NCBI RefSeq assembly: GCF_937912035.1
Contig: NZ_CALDPF010000015.1
Coordinates: 38,731 to 102,730, forward strand
Direction: 5' to 3'
Source of the DNA: an uncultured Bacteroides sp.
Lineage (GTDB): Bacteria > Bacteroidota > Bacteroidia > Bacteroidales > Bacteroidaceae
DNA: 64,000 nucleotides
Shown here: in pieces, positions 38,810 through 49,287 of the stretch
How the letters are laid out: each line of letters opens with the position of its first letter
How positions within the stretch are numbered: position 1 is the first letter of the stretch
Program-made: the position numbers and the translations under genes
The notes under the pieces: model-generated
What the model was told of the DNA's origin: nothing
Database searches by the model: none
Seen by the model: only the letters and a program-made list of their open reading frames with translations

Positions 38810-39122
38810 TGTCAGTATTTTTATTTTATTGATATTTGTTTGGCGCCTGATGAAAATAAAGTGAACTAAGTTCATTTATATTCATCAGGCGCTATTAAGT
38901 ATATTGGAATATATTATACGGTTTAAACAATATTTAAATGCAGTCGATATGTCGTTTAACTAGATAATATTATTGGTCTGTAACTGTCAGTAGCATTCGA
39001 TGCTTGTTTAGATAATGCTAGAATTAAGTTAACTATATATACAATTTGATATATTTTCTTTATATTTGTATCATATTAGCCTTTGTGAAATTTAAGGATG
39101 TAAGTGTCTGTTGATTTAATAT
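38810..39122. other. 313-base intergenic region with long inverted repeat
   Basis: GCGCCTGATGAA at 38843-38854 is the exact reverse complement of TTCATCAGGCGC at 38881-38892. The loop holds further partly complementary arms (TGAAC/GTTCA), so the whole forms a hairpin of about 50 bases. No T-run follows on the plus strand. The rest is AT-rich leader of the HTCS gene, with TATATTTG at 39061-39068 as a -7 candidate but no TTTG at 19-20 bases. No gene is seen. Confidence 0.65.
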
Positions 39123-42100
39123 ATGAAGATAAATTTAAAATATATCTTATTAGTCATATCTTTTGTATTGTCTGTTTCTGCTTTTTATGCCGAATCGTTT
39201 GACGGTATGTTTAGTGTTCGTCACATCGGTCGCACTGAAGGATTGAGTAGCGAAAGAGTATTCTCAATAGTTGAGGATAATGATAATGTGATGTGGATTT
39301 CAACTAGAACTGGAGTGGACAGATATAATGGTCGTACAGTAAAAAATTATTCATTATCTGCTAATTACTATTATGGTGATTTGGCAGGGAGAATAATCAG
39401 GCTTTATTTTGATAATAAACTGGGACTTTTGGCATACGATCATACCGGGAGAATATATAAATATCAACCGAATACTGACAGCTTTGAATTATATTTGTTT
39501 TTGGGTGAGTATATTGAGGGGGAAATTATTCTTAATAAAATATTTTCTGATGAAAAAGGGACGCTTTGGTTTGGATTGAGTAGAGGATTATATTCGAAAA
39601 AGTCAGACGGTGCTTTATGTTGCGTTTTAGAAGACAATTATATAAATGACATAGTATGTTTGTGTGATTCTTTATTTGTTGGTACATCGAATGGAGTTTT
39701 TCGTTTATCATGTAGGGAAGATTCTGTTTCAAATCAACTTGTTGAAGATAAAAATGTACAAACTCTTTATATAGATAAGTCTGAAAATAAGTTGTGGATT
39801 GGTACGTTCAACAGCGGATTGTGGACTCTGGATCTCGGAAATTATTCATTGCATCGTATAAAAGGTCAACATCTGTCTTTTTTAAATCCTATTCGCGCCA
39901 TTACTCCTTATGACAATAACAGAATACTTGTTGGAATAGACGGTGGCGGAGTATATTTTGTGGACAAACAGACCTCAGAAACAAAGTTGTTTGTAAATAC
40001 AGAGGATAGTGGGGAGTTCTTTTTACGTGGCAATGGTATCTATGCTGTGACTAAAGACTTTCAGGATAATATATGGATAGGCAGTTACACTGGTGGAGTG
40101 TCTGTGGCTATTTCTTTGAAGTATCCTATCAATATAATGACACATGAACGGGGAAATCCGCAGTCGTTGGTAAATAATAATGTGAATGATATAGAGGAGA
40201 ATATAAATCATGATTTGTGGTTTGCCACGGATGATGGTATAAGTATTAGGAATAAGTCAGATCATCGTTGGAAACATATATTAAAATCTATTGTAATAGT
40301 AGATTTATGTAGTTCTGGCGATGGAAATATCTGGGCTGGAACTTATGGTGACGGTTTGTACCTGATAGATAAAGACGGGCGTGTGATAAGACATCTTACT
40401 CAAAAGCCGGGAGGACTTACTACAAATTATATTTTCTCGGTGAAGGAGGACAAGGACGGAGATCTTTGGATTGGGGGACTTGACGGAAATTTAATTATAG
40501 CCGACAAACAAGGAAAACGTAAAAATGAGTTTGATATAAACTGGGTTCATTCCATAGAAGAAGTTGATTCTTTGAGAATGGCCGTTGCTACAGTAAATGG
40601 TTTTTGTATTGTAGAAAAATATACATCTCAGTTCAGACGTTATGCCACAACCAGTGAGTTCAATGATAAGAATGTCAGTGCTTATATCATTTCAATGTTG
40701 TTTAATGGTGACGGTACTGTATGGCTTGGCACGGAAGGAGGTGGACTGAATCTGTATGATATGAATTCAGGTGATGTAAAGACAATTACCACTAAAGAAG
40801 GCTTGCTGTCCGATGACATATATAGCTTGCAACGTGATAATAAAGGACGTATTTGGGCAAGCACAGGTAAAGGTCTTGCCGTTGTAAATGGCCAGAAGGT
40901 TTCAAATCTGAATTATATTCATGATACAGATAAGACATATAACAAATCGGCATGTATCAAACTTTCTGATGGTAGGTTTGCTTATGGAAGTACTTATGGG
41001 GCTATTTTTATAACTCCTGATGCGATGGCTGTTGAGGAATACGACGCACCTGTTAGGATAACAGATTTAAAATTGGAGTATATCTCTCCCGAGAAGGAAA
41101 TACAGATGCGTCCGTCCATTTATGCTATGCTCATGGATAAGAAGGTTGATCTTGATTACAGTTATAATTCATTTTCTGTTACTTTTGAGTCAATAAATTA
41201 TCGTTTTCAGCATGATATAGCTTATCAGTATATTCTTGAAGGATATGAAAAATCATGGAGTGCGGTGTATTCGAATGGAACTGTCAGATATACTAATGTA
41301 TCGCCGGGAATGTACATCTTAAAAGTCAGAAGTTTAAGAAAAAGTAATGGAGAAATCATTTCAGAAGATTCTCTTTCAATAAACATCGATCAGCCGTGGT
41401 GGAATTCATGGTATGCATGGATAATATATTTGTCTTTAGTTTTCGGTATATTTTATTTCATACTTAGATATAAGAGTAATCAGCTTCAGAAAAGACATAA
41501 TGAGGACAAAATAAAGTTCTTTGTAGAAACAGCACATGATATACGGACTCCAGTAACTCTTATCATGGCTCCTTTGGAAGACCTTAGTAAAGAAAAAGAC
41601 CTTTCGGATGATGTAAGTTACTTGTTGGAAACAGCGCGTAATAATACACGTAAGCTACATACGCTTGTAAGTCAATTGCTTGAGTTTGAGAAAATAGATA
41701 CAAATAAGAAAAATGTAACTCTTAAACCTATAAATATCAACGATTTGTTAGTGAAGGAATGTGTAAGCTTCCAGTCATATTGTGATAAGAAACAATTGCA
41801 TATAAAGATGTCTTTGCCTGAACATGATGTGTTTGCAATGGCAGATGAGCAGATGATGGAAATGTTGCTTGACAATCTTATTTCGAATGCCTGCAAATAT
41901 ACATTGGCAAATGGGACAATCAGCCTGTCGCTTTTATCTGATAAGAAGAATGTAGTTATAGAGATTCAAGACACAGGTATTGGCATTCCTGCTGATGCAG
42001 GCAGACAGCTGTTCAAGAATGTTTATCGTGCTGTTAATGCAAGACAGACAAACGAACCCGGTACAGGATTCGGATTGTTGCAGGTTCAGCGTTTGGTGAA

Positions 42101-43115
42101 TATGATGCATGGAAAAATTTCATACAAGTCTGAAGTAAACAAGGGCAGTACGTTCTATGTTACGTTACGCAAGGCTGATATTGATTCTTCTTTTGATAAT
42201 AATGTTATACATAAACAGATATCTCCGGTTATAGAAAATAGAACTGAGTATATTGGTGATGATTCTGAAAATATTAAAGAATCTTCGGATACATTGCTTA
42301 TAGTTGAGGATAATGACGAATTACGCTGTTATTTAAAGAAGATTTTCGAACGTGATTATCGGGTTATAGATGTATCCGATGGAAGTAAGGCTTTGGAATG
42401 TTTGGCAGAAGAATATCCAGATCTTATTCTGTCGGATGTAATGATGCCTGGTATACAGGGTGACGAGCTTTGTCGTATAGTAAAGGAAAATCCCCAGACA
42501 TCCGGTATACCGTTTATATTGCTTACAGCCAAAGTAACCCATGATGCCATGGTCACTGGTCTGAAAAGTGGAGCGGACGACTATATTCCTAAACCTTTCA
42601 GTGCAGAGATTTTAAGATTGAAGGTTCATAGTATTCTCGAAACCAGAAATCATCTTCGTGAATATGTTCTGAAAAATGTGGTGGCACAAATAGAAAAAAA
42701 TGAAACTGTTGTCACTGATACTTTGAACAGTGAGGACGAAATACGGCAAACAGACGGTGGCAATGTTCAGAATGATGCTGTACCGGTATCAGAAGATGAT
42801 TTGAATTTTATCAAGCATGCAACACAACTCGTCATGGATAATATGGATGATGAAGAATTTAATATTAACCAATTATGCCAGGAAATGGCTATGAGCCGTA
42901 CCTTGTTCTATAACCGTTTGAAATCACTTACAGGAAAGGCACCGCAGGACTTCATACGTCTGATTCGTCTTCAGAGAGCAGCAGAACTGTTGAAACAAGG
43001 AAAGCCTGTTGCAGATGTAGCCGCTGAAACCGGATTTGTGAATTCTAAATATTTCAGTATATTGTTCAAGAAACAATTTGGTATATCACCAAGCAAGTTT
43101 CTGGAGCAAAACTAA
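39123..43115 (+). CDS. Hybrid two-component system regulator (HTCS) of the beta-glucan PUL
   Basis: A 1330-residue single-chain sensor-regulator. The order is signal peptide (to about 23), periplasmic Reg_prop beta-propeller repeats (about 24-640, with recurring DLWIGG/TVWLGTEGGGLNLY units), Y_Y_Y domain (about 660-755), one membrane segment (about 763-784), HisKA with H805 (VETAHDIRTPVTLIMAPL), HATPase_c (LLDNLISNACKYT, DTGIGIPADAG), a receiver domain with D1105 (LILSDVMMPG), and an AraC helix-turn-helix domain at the C-terminus (about 1235-1330). HTCS proteins bind an oligosaccharide with the propeller and activate the neighbouring PUL. It lies upstream of GH16, SusC and SusD on the same strand with its own terminator, so it is expressed separately. 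The likely inducer is a short beta-glucan oligosaccharide. Confidence 0.97.
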   Translation: MKINLKYILLVISFVLSVSAFYAESFDGMFSVRHIGRTEGLSSERVFSIVEDNDNVMWISTRTGVDRYNGRTVKNYSLSANYYYGDLAGRIIRLYFDNKLGLLAYDHTGRIYKYQPNTDSFELYLFLGEYIEGEIILNKIFSDEKGTLWFGLSRGLYSKKSDGALCCVLEDNYINDIVCLCDSLFVGTSNGVFRLSCREDSVSNQLVEDKNVQTLYIDKSENKLWIGTFNSGLWTLDLGNYSLHRIKGQHLSFLNPIRAITPYDNNRILVGIDGGGVYFVDKQTSETKLFVNTEDSGEFFLRGNGIYAVTKDFQDNIWIGSYTGGVSVAISLKYPINIMTHERGNPQSLVNNNVNDIEENINHDLWFATDDGISIRNKSDHRWKHILKSIVIVDLCSSGDGNIWAGTYGDGLYLIDKDGRVIRHLTQKPGGLTTNYIFSVKEDKDGDLWIGGLDGNLIIADKQGKRKNEFDINWVHSIEEVDSLRMAVATVNGFCIVEKYTSQFRRYATTSEFNDKNVSAYIISMLFNGDGTVWLGTEGGGLNLYDMNSGDVKTITTKEGLLSDDIYSLQRDNKGRIWASTGKGLAVVNGQKVSNLNYIHDTDKTYNKSACIKLSDGRFAYGSTYGAIFITPDAMAVEEYDAPVRITDLKLEYISPEKEIQMRPSIYAMLMDKKVDLDYSYNSFSVTFESINYRFQHDIAYQYILEGYEKSWSAVYSNGTVRYTNVSPGMYILKVRSLRKSNGEIISEDSLSINIDQPWWNSWYAWIIYLSLVFGIFYFILRYKSNQLQKRHNEDKIKFFVETAHDIRTPVTLIMAPLEDLSKEKDLSDDVSYLLETARNNTRKLHTLVSQLLEFEKIDTNKKNVTLKPININDLLVKECVSFQSYCDKKQLHIKMSLPEHDVFAMADEQMMEMLLDNLISNACKYTLANGTISLSLLSDKKNVVIEIQDTGIGIPADAGRQLFKNVYRAVNARQTNEPGTGFGLLQVQRLVNMMHGKISYKSEVNKGSTFYVTLRKADIDSSFDNNVIHKQISPVIENRTEYIGDDSENIKESSDTLLIVEDNDELRCYLKKIFERDYRVIDVSDGSKALECLAEEYPDLILSDVMMPGIQGDELCRIVKENPQTSGIPFILLTAKVTHDAMVTGLKSGADDYIPKPFSAEILRLKVHSILETRNHLREYVLKNVVAQIEKNETVVTDTLNSEDEIRQTDGGNVQNDAVPVSEDDLNFIKHATQLVMDNMDDEEFNINQLCQEMAMSRTLFYNRLKSLTGKAPQDFIRLIRLQRAAELLKQGKPVADVAAETGFVNSKYFSILFKKQFGISPSKFLEQN

Positions 43116-43138
43116 TAGATAGTTCTATATTTATATTA

Positions 43139-43202
43139 CGGGCTGACAAATCAATAATGTCTTATTTATGAGCATTAATTGATTTGTCAGCCCGATTTTT
43201 AT
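43139..43202 (+). terminator. Terminator of the HTCS gene
   Basis: A 17-bp arm, CGGGCTGACAAATCAAT at 43139-43155, is the exact complement of 43178-43194 read backwards and is followed by ATTTTTAT. It ends the HTCS transcript before the structural PUL operon. Confidence 0.9.
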
Positions 43203-43381
43203 ATGTTTTCTTGGTTAAAAAGCAAAAATGATAGATTTCAACCCTTTTCTGTCAGCATTCAAACCCTGAAAAACAGGATTATACCCAATTTTGCCAACAG
43301 CTTGGAAGCTGAATGTAATCTTTAGTTAACAGTAAAAGAGAAAGTGAAAATACATAATGTTTAACCAAAAAACTATCGGTA
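43203..43381 (+). promoter_or_regulatory. Putative promoter/leader region of the PUL structural operon
   Basis: Between the HTCS terminator and the GH16 start there are repeated TTTCAACCC / TTCAAACCC motifs (about 43237 and 43258) and the short palindrome CAGCTTggAAGCTG (about 43299-43312). These are candidate binding sites for the HTCS AraC domain. No TAnnTTTG element is convincing. Site assignment is inference. Confidence 0.4.
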
Positions 43382-44302
43382 ATGAAAACAGTAATTTTAT
43401 TTCTATTATTCTTTTTTGGAGTAAATCTGCAGTCGTGTTCGACAAATAATGAACCGGTAAAGCCTGATAATCCGGAAGAGGAAATCAAAGATGATAATGA
43501 AGGACAGGAGGAGGAACCTGAGCTGCCTGATGAGCAACCAGGAGATGAAGATGAACCCTCGAAACAGTGGAAACTTGTGTTTACAGAAGACTTCAACACA
43601 TTTGATAATTCTGTTTGGACAAAAGAAACTCATGAACCTGGGTGGGTGAACAATGAGCTTCAGGAATATATTGAAGAGTGTGTAAGTGTCGGGAAAGACG
43701 GTGACAAGACAGTGCTTGTTTTGACTGCCAAGAGAGAAGGAGATAAATTTTATTCTGGTCGTGTAAACAGCAAAGGCAAGAAAAGTTTTCAGTATGGGAA
43801 AGTGGAATCAAGTATAAAACTTCCCAAAACGGCTAATGGATTATGGCCGGCATTCTGGATGATGGGAGACAACTACAAGGAATGGCCTGCTTGTGGTGAA
43901 ATCGATATTATGGAGATGGGAGAAAAAGCCGGTATAGCCAATAATACAACAGAAGCATACATAAATTCGGCAATTCATTATGGTCCTGATGTTGAAGGAC
44001 ATGAGCAGATTTTCCAGACTAAGACTATGGAAAAAAGTCTTCAGGATGGCAACTATCATGTATATTCTCTGGAGTGGAATGAAAATGAACTTATTGTAAA
44101 GGTTGATGATATACTGATCAAAACTTTTAATATCGGACCGGACAGTGGCCGTTTTGAATATTTCAATGATAAATTTTATTTCTTGTTCAATTTGGCTGTA
44201 GGTGGTGACTTTCCCGGTATAACAGATCCGGCACAAATTACAGCATTGAAAGATGGAGAAAAAGCCCAGATGTTCATCGATTGGGTGAAAATATATAATT
44301 AA
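43382..44302 (+). CDS. GH16 beta-glucanase lipoprotein (laminarinase-type fold with beta-bulge)
   Basis: A 306-residue surface lipoprotein endo-glucanase. The lipobox is at C19 (FGVNLQSC), followed by an unusual acidic linker (about 25-60, many E/D and P), then the GH16 domain (about 62-306). Catalytic residues are E173-I-D175-I-M-E178 (nucleophile E173, acid/base E178). The ExDxxE spacing has the beta-bulge typical of laminarinase and mixed-linkage beta-glucanase types; Bacillus-type lichenases have ExDxE. Nearby GLWPAFWMMGDN is family-typical. It cuts beta-1,3-linked or mixed-linkage glucan outside the cell, feeding the SusC/SusD pair encoded just downstream. Which of the two glucans it prefers cannot be decided from the sequence. 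Confidence 0.95.
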   Translation: MKTVILFLLFFFGVNLQSCSTNNEPVKPDNPEEEIKDDNEGQEEEPELPDEQPGDEDEPSKQWKLVFTEDFNTFDNSVWTKETHEPGWVNNELQEYIEECVSVGKDGDKTVLVLTAKREGDKFYSGRVNSKGKKSFQYGKVESSIKLPKTANGLWPAFWMMGDNYKEWPACGEIDIMEMGEKAGIANNTTEAYINSAIHYGPDVEGHEQIFQTKTMEKSLQDGNYHVYSLEWNENELIVKVDDILIKTFNIGPDSGRFEYFNDKFYFLFNLAVGGDFPGITDPAQITALKDGEKAQMFIDWVKIYN

Positions 44303-44330
44303 TCTTAATACTATTACTTATTAAAAACTT

Positions 44331-47300
44331 ATGAGAAGATTAAACTACAAGTACACATTGTATTGCGGTACATTGTCTCTATCCCTTTTTGGAGGAATGC
44401 CGCAGTTGAATGCTGGGGTTACGGAAAACAATCTTTCAGTAATGCAACAAAGCCGACATGTATCAGGTAATGTCAAAGATGCTATGGGAGCTATAATCGG
44501 TGCTTCTATTGTTGAAAAAGGTACTACTAACGGAACCATTACCGATATGGATGGTAATTTTGTCTTGAATGTGCAACAGGGTGCTACACTGGTTATAAGT
44601 TTTGTAGGCTACAAAACAAAAGAAGTAAAAGTTGGTACTGCACCACTGGATATCACCCTAGAGGAAGACAGCAAGGTTTTGAGTGAGGTCGTTGTTACCG
44701 CATTGGGTATCAAACGTGAACGTAAGGCTCTTGGTTATGGCGTTGACGAAGTGAAGGGAGAGGCTTTGACAAAAGCTAAGGAGACTAATGTGATTAACTC
44801 TATGGCTGGTCGTGTTCCAGGTCTGGTTGTCAGTCAGACTGCAGGTGGTCCTTCAGGTTCTACACGTGTACTTTTGCGTGGTAATACAGAAATGACAGGA
44901 AACAACCAACCTCTGTATGTCATTGATGGAGTACCCTTGGATAATACAAACTATGGCAGTGCCGGTACGGAAGGAGGTTATGACTTGGGTGACGGTATTT
45001 CAAGCATTAACCCTGATGATATCGAGAATATGTCTGTTCTTAAAGGTCCTGCTGCTTCGGCGTTGTATGGTAGCCGTGCCAGTCACGGTGTAATTCTTAT
45101 CACTACAAAGAAGGCTAGCGGTAAGGATGGTGAACGTATGAGTGTTGAGTATAATGGTACAATGACATTTGAAACTCAACTTGCTAAATGGAACGAAGTT
45201 CAGCAAATATATGGTATGGGTAGTGATGGCACTTACAGTATAAATGCTGTTGCAAACACAAATAAGAGTTGGGGACCAAAAGCCGACGGTTCAAATATGC
45301 TGGATTATTTTGATGGTGTTTCGCGTCCGTATTTGATAATTCCTGATAATGTATCAGGTTTCTTCCGTACAGGTTTGACTGCAACAAATACATTGACTTT
45401 AAGCTCAAGTCATGGAAAGTCGGGAGTACGTTTCACTTACACCGATATGCGTAATAAAGATATAGTTCCTAATACCAATATGAGCCGTAACATATTCAAT
45501 TTGCGTGCCAATACGAGTATGGGAAAAGTAGATCTGGATTTCAGTACAAACTATACACGCGAATCGGTAAAGAACCGTCCGGCTCTTGGCGACAGCAAAG
45601 GTAATGTCGGTAAAAACCTGATGACACTTGCCACTACATACGATCAGGAATGGCTGAAAACATATCAGGATGCAAACGGTGAATACTCTAACTGGAATGG
45701 TTTGGATCCATATAATGTAAACCCTTATTGGGATGTTTACAAAAACTCGAACCAATCTGATAAAGACCAGTTCCGTTTCAATGGTAAGGCAATATGGAAC
45801 GTTACTGACCATTTTAAGCTTCAGGGTACTGTCGGAGCTGAATTCAACTGGTTTAAGTTTGAGGATTTCAAGGCTCCTACTACTCCTGGCTATGAAGCAG
45901 GCAGATTGCAGATAAGCAATTTTAGAAACCGTATGTACAACTTCGAAATGTTGGCTCTGTATAACAACTCCTGGGGTGATTTCGATTTCAATGCGACATT
46001 GGGTGCCAACTTGTATAAAGTGAATAATGAGACTACAATCACTACGGCTCAGGACATGAAGATACGTGAAACCGTGGCGCTTATGAGCTTTAACGAAACA
46101 AGTGTGGAACAGAATTATTACAGAAAACAGATAAATTCTATTTATGGTGCAGTTAATGTTGGTTGGAGACACCTGATATATCTTGATGCTACATTGCGCG
46201 GAGACCGTTCTTCCACATTGCCTTTGAATAACAATACATATATCTATCCTTCATTCTCTGGTAGCTTTGTATTCTCTGAACTTATCAAGAATCACAATCT
46301 TCTGCCTTACGGTAAACTACGTGTTTCATGGGCACAAGTGGGTAGCGATACAGATCCTTATCAGTTGGGACTGGTATATACGAAATCTAAATTTACTTAT
46401 CCCGGATATACTTTAGGTTCTATCAGTAACAGTACTATCCCTAATCGTGATTTAAAGCCTACAAGAACCAATTCATACGAAATGGGATTGGAATTGAAAT
46501 TCCTGAATAGCCGTATTGGTTTGGATTTTACTTATTATAATCAGACTAGTAGAAACCAGATAATGGCGATGGCGAGTTCATGGGCTTCAGGTTATACATA
46601 TCGTATGATTAATGCAGGAGAAATCCAGAATTGCGGTATTGAGATAGCTTTGAACACCCGTCCTATCCAGACAAAGGACTTTTCATGGGATTTGAACATC
46701 AACTTCTCTAAGAACAATAACAAGGTTAAGGAGTTGGTTGACGGTATTGATTTGTTCGAGCTGGAAAAGGCTACATGGCAGGATGTTCAGGTAGCAGCTG
46801 TAGTAGGAGAAAATTTTGGTTCTATCATTGGTCCTGATTTCAAACGCAATGAAAATGGTGATATCTTGATTGATCCAAGCACCGGTTTGCCACAATACGA
46901 CAACAGCAATCATATTTTGGGTAACGCTTCATGGGATTGGACAGGTGGTGTAGTAACGAACTTCACATACAAGAATGTTTCTCTTGCTGCTGTATTCGAT
47001 ATTAAGGTTGGCGCCGATTTGTATTCAATGTCTGCCCGTGCCGCATACGAATCCGGTAAAGCATTGGAAACATTGGAAGGACGCGAAGAATGGTATAAAT
47101 CAGAAGAACAGCGTAAGGCTCTTGGTATCAGCGAAGCAAACTGGACACCTACAGGCGGTTTCATTGCTCCAGGTGTAATAGACAATGGTGACGGAACATA
47201 TCGTCCTAACGATATTTACGTAAATCCTGAGGATTATTGGATGAATATCAGCCGTTATGCACCGTCAATGTTTGTTTATGATAACTCGTATATCAAATGT

Positions 47301-47522
47301 CGTGAAATCACATTGAGCTATTCCTTACCTAAGACATGGTTGAAGAATAAGGTTCAAGGATTGACAGTGTCCTTCGTTGCACGTAATCCGTTTATCGTTT
47401 GGAAAAATATTCCTAATATTGATCCTGATTCGAACTATAACAATACTACAGGTATGGGTATGGAATATGGCTCATTGCCTTCACGTAAAAGCTATGGTTT
47501 CAATGTCAACGTTAAATTCTAA
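44331..47522 (+). CDS. SusC-like TonB-dependent outer-membrane transporter
   Basis: A 1063-residue SusC/RagA-type importer. The signal peptide is at 1-29 (GGMPQLNAG). A CarboxypepD domain (SGNVKDAMGAIIGASIVEKGTTNGTITDMDGNFVL; about 42-105) is followed by the plug (SEVVVTALGIKRERKALGYGVDEV, RVPGLVVSQTAGGPSGSTRVLLRGNTEM, DIENMSVLKGPAASALYGSRASHGVILITTKK) and a long barrel ending SYGFNVNVKF. GIKRERKALGYGV is the SusC signature. It is encoded 28 bases after GH16 and 33 before the SusD gene. It imports oligosaccharides captured by SusD and the surface glycan-binding protein, powered by TonB. Specificity follows from the locus, not from this sequence. Confidence 0.97.
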   Translation: MRRLNYKYTLYCGTLSLSLFGGMPQLNAGVTENNLSVMQQSRHVSGNVKDAMGAIIGASIVEKGTTNGTITDMDGNFVLNVQQGATLVISFVGYKTKEVKVGTAPLDITLEEDSKVLSEVVVTALGIKRERKALGYGVDEVKGEALTKAKETNVINSMAGRVPGLVVSQTAGGPSGSTRVLLRGNTEMTGNNQPLYVIDGVPLDNTNYGSAGTEGGYDLGDGISSINPDDIENMSVLKGPAASALYGSRASHGVILITTKKASGKDGERMSVEYNGTMTFETQLAKWNEVQQIYGMGSDGTYSINAVANTNKSWGPKADGSNMLDYFDGVSRPYLIIPDNVSGFFRTGLTATNTLTLSSSHGKSGVRFTYTDMRNKDIVPNTNMSRNIFNLRANTSMGKVDLDFSTNYTRESVKNRPALGDSKGNVGKNLMTLATTYDQEWLKTYQDANGEYSNWNGLDPYNVNPYWDVYKNSNQSDKDQFRFNGKAIWNVTDHFKLQGTVGAEFNWFKFEDFKAPTTPGYEAGRLQISNFRNRMYNFEMLALYNNSWGDFDFNATLGANLYKVNNETTITTAQDMKIRETVALMSFNETSVEQNYYRKQINSIYGAVNVGWRHLIYLDATLRGDRSSTLPLNNNTYIYPSFSGSFVFSELIKNHNLLPYGKLRVSWAQVGSDTDPYQLGLVYTKSKFTYPGYTLGSISNSTIPNRDLKPTRTNSYEMGLELKFLNSRIGLDFTYYNQTSRNQIMAMASSWASGYTYRMINAGEIQNCGIEIALNTRPIQTKDFSWDLNINFSKNNNKVKELVDGIDLFELEKATWQDVQVAAVVGENFGSIIGPDFKRNENGDILIDPSTGLPQYDNSNHILGNASWDWTGGVVTNFTYKNVSLAAVFDIKVGADLYSMSARAAYESGKALETLEGREEWYKSEEQRKALGISEANWTPTGGFIAPGVIDNGDGTYRPNDIYVNPEDYWMNISRYAPSMFVYDNSYIKCREITLSYSLPKTWLKNKVQGLTVSFVARNPFIVWKNIPNIDPDSNYNNTTGMGMEYGSLPSRKSYGFNVNVKF

Positions 47523-47555
47523 TTAATCCTAAATCATTTCAAAAAGAAATACACA

Positions 47556-49250
47556 ATGAAACGTTACAAATCATATATAAAAACAGCAATGTGCATGGCA
47601 TTAGCACTTGCTTTTACAGCTTGCAGTGATGAATACATGAATGACATGAATACAGACCCGTCGAAAGCTGAAAATATTGACCCAAATTCACAGTTGACTT
47701 TTGCAGAACTACAGACATACGGCGACCTTGGAATGATAGAAATATACCGAAGCTATATAGGTGCTTTTACTCAGCAGCTTATGGGTTGTTGGAATACAAC
47801 AAACTACGGAGGTCAGCACAAAATTGACAATAACGAAATGAATCGTTTTTGGACAAACCTTTATACTACAGGAATCAAGAATCTTGTAGATGCAGAGGTA
47901 AAGACAGAAGGTGACGAGAACAAAGTGAACATACATGCCGCTGCTGTGATTTACAAAGTATATCTTATGTCTATCATAACAGATACATACGGTGATGCTC
48001 CATACTCAGAGGCAGCCAGAGGATTTATCAGTGGTATAACAAGTCCACGTTATGATACACAAGAGGAAATATACAACAGTTTCTTTACAGAACTGACTGA
48101 AGCCGCTGCCGCTTTGGACGATAAGAAAGATGAAATCACAGGTGATGTGATATTTAATGGAGATATAAGTAAATGGAAAAAGCTTGCAAATTCTCTTCGT
48201 ATGCGTTTTGCTATGCGTATATCTGATGTTGCTCCACAGAAGGCGCAGGAAGAGTTTGAAAAGGCATTTACAGATCCTGCCGGCTATATGACAAGTGCTG
48301 ATGATGACGCATTGATTGAATATATGGAGCTTACATTCAATTTTGGTCAGGAAGCATATACAGATTACAGACGTAACGCTTTGTCACAATTGTATTTTGG
48401 TAATGACCCTGCAAATAATCAGACTTATATCTGTTCTACTTTCTTCAATACTTTGAAGGACAATGACGACCCTCGTACTTTTGCACTTACCCGTTGTTAT
48501 TTCGATAAGGGCCTGACTCAGTCAAATCCCAATAACCGTATTGATCTGACAGACGAAATGTTGGAATTGGGTGCACAGTTCAATCCTTCTAAACCGGGTG
48601 AATTCTGGTATGAACCATGGCCGGACAATGGATATTGGAGTGAAATTATAGCGGAACTTAAAGAGAGGTATCCTGACAATACAAATTACTCAAATCCATG
48701 GTTGCAGGATGCTACCCGACCTAAATTGGCCCAGAATTTCCTTAAATCTGACAATCCTGGTGTTGTGATGACTTACGCTGAGGTTGAGTTCCTATTGGCC
48801 GAGGCTAAACTTAAAGGATGGAACGTAGGTACTGCATCTGTTGAACAGCATTACGAAAATGGTGTTAAGGCTTCGATGGCGTTTCTAGTTGATAACTATG
48901 ATTGTGAAATTGACGATCAGGATATAAACGATTATATAGCAAATCACCCTATTTCTGCTCTTAGTGACGAAGGCAAAAAAGAAGCAATAAATACTCAGGC
49001 TTGGATTCTTCACTTCCATAATCTGTCAGAATGTTGGGCTAACATACGTCGTTCAGGATATCCAAAGCTGAAATCCCCTGCAGAATATGGTTATGCGGCA
49101 GACAAGCTTACTGGTGGATACGACATTCCTGTACGTTTGTGCTATCCTATACTTGAGTCTTCTTACAACAAGGAAGGTTATCAGGAAGCTTTGGACCGTA
49201 TGGGTGGAACTAACAGTTGGAATATTCCTGTATGGTGGGATAAAGAATAA
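47556..49250 (+). CDS. SusD/RagB-family glycan-binding lipoprotein
   Basis: A 564-residue surface lipoprotein with lipobox C23 (LALAFTAC) and DEYMNDMNTDPSKAENIDPN after it. It has SusD-family helical TPR-like pattern parts (NIHAAAVIYKVYLMSIITDTYGDAPYSEA, YDTQEEIYNSFFTELTEAAAALDD, KLANSLRMRFAMRISD, YAEVEFLLAEAKLKGW). It is always encoded next to SusC, here 33 bases after it. It binds the glucan and acts as the lid of the SusC transporter. The sequence suggests the SusD-like_2 group. No specific aromatic binding residues can be picked out with confidence. Confidence 0.96.
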   Translation: MKRYKSYIKTAMCMALALAFTACSDEYMNDMNTDPSKAENIDPNSQLTFAELQTYGDLGMIEIYRSYIGAFTQQLMGCWNTTNYGGQHKIDNNEMNRFWTNLYTTGIKNLVDAEVKTEGDENKVNIHAAAVIYKVYLMSIITDTYGDAPYSEAARGFISGITSPRYDTQEEIYNSFFTELTEAAAALDDKKDEITGDVIFNGDISKWKKLANSLRMRFAMRISDVAPQKAQEEFEKAFTDPAGYMTSADDDALIEYMELTFNFGQEAYTDYRRNALSQLYFGNDPANNQTYICSTFFNTLKDNDDPRTFALTRCYFDKGLTQSNPNNRIDLTDEMLELGAQFNPSKPGEFWYEPWPDNGYWSEIIAELKERYPDNTNYSNPWLQDATRPKLAQNFLKSDNPGVVMTYAEVEFLLAEAKLKGWNVGTASVEQHYENGVKASMAFLVDNYDCEIDDQDINDYIANHPISALSDEGKKEAINTQAWILHFHNLSECWANIRRSGYPKLKSPAEYGYAADKLTGGYDIPVRLCYPILESSYNKEGYQEALDRMGGTNSWNIPVWWDKE

Positions 49251-49287
49251 AATCTAGTACACTAAACAATTTAAATTTCGTATTAAA

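Noticed and set aside
45405..46172. A 255-codon open frame on the minus strand inside the susC-like gene
   Set aside because: It is antisense to a clear SusC barrel and shows no motif of its own.
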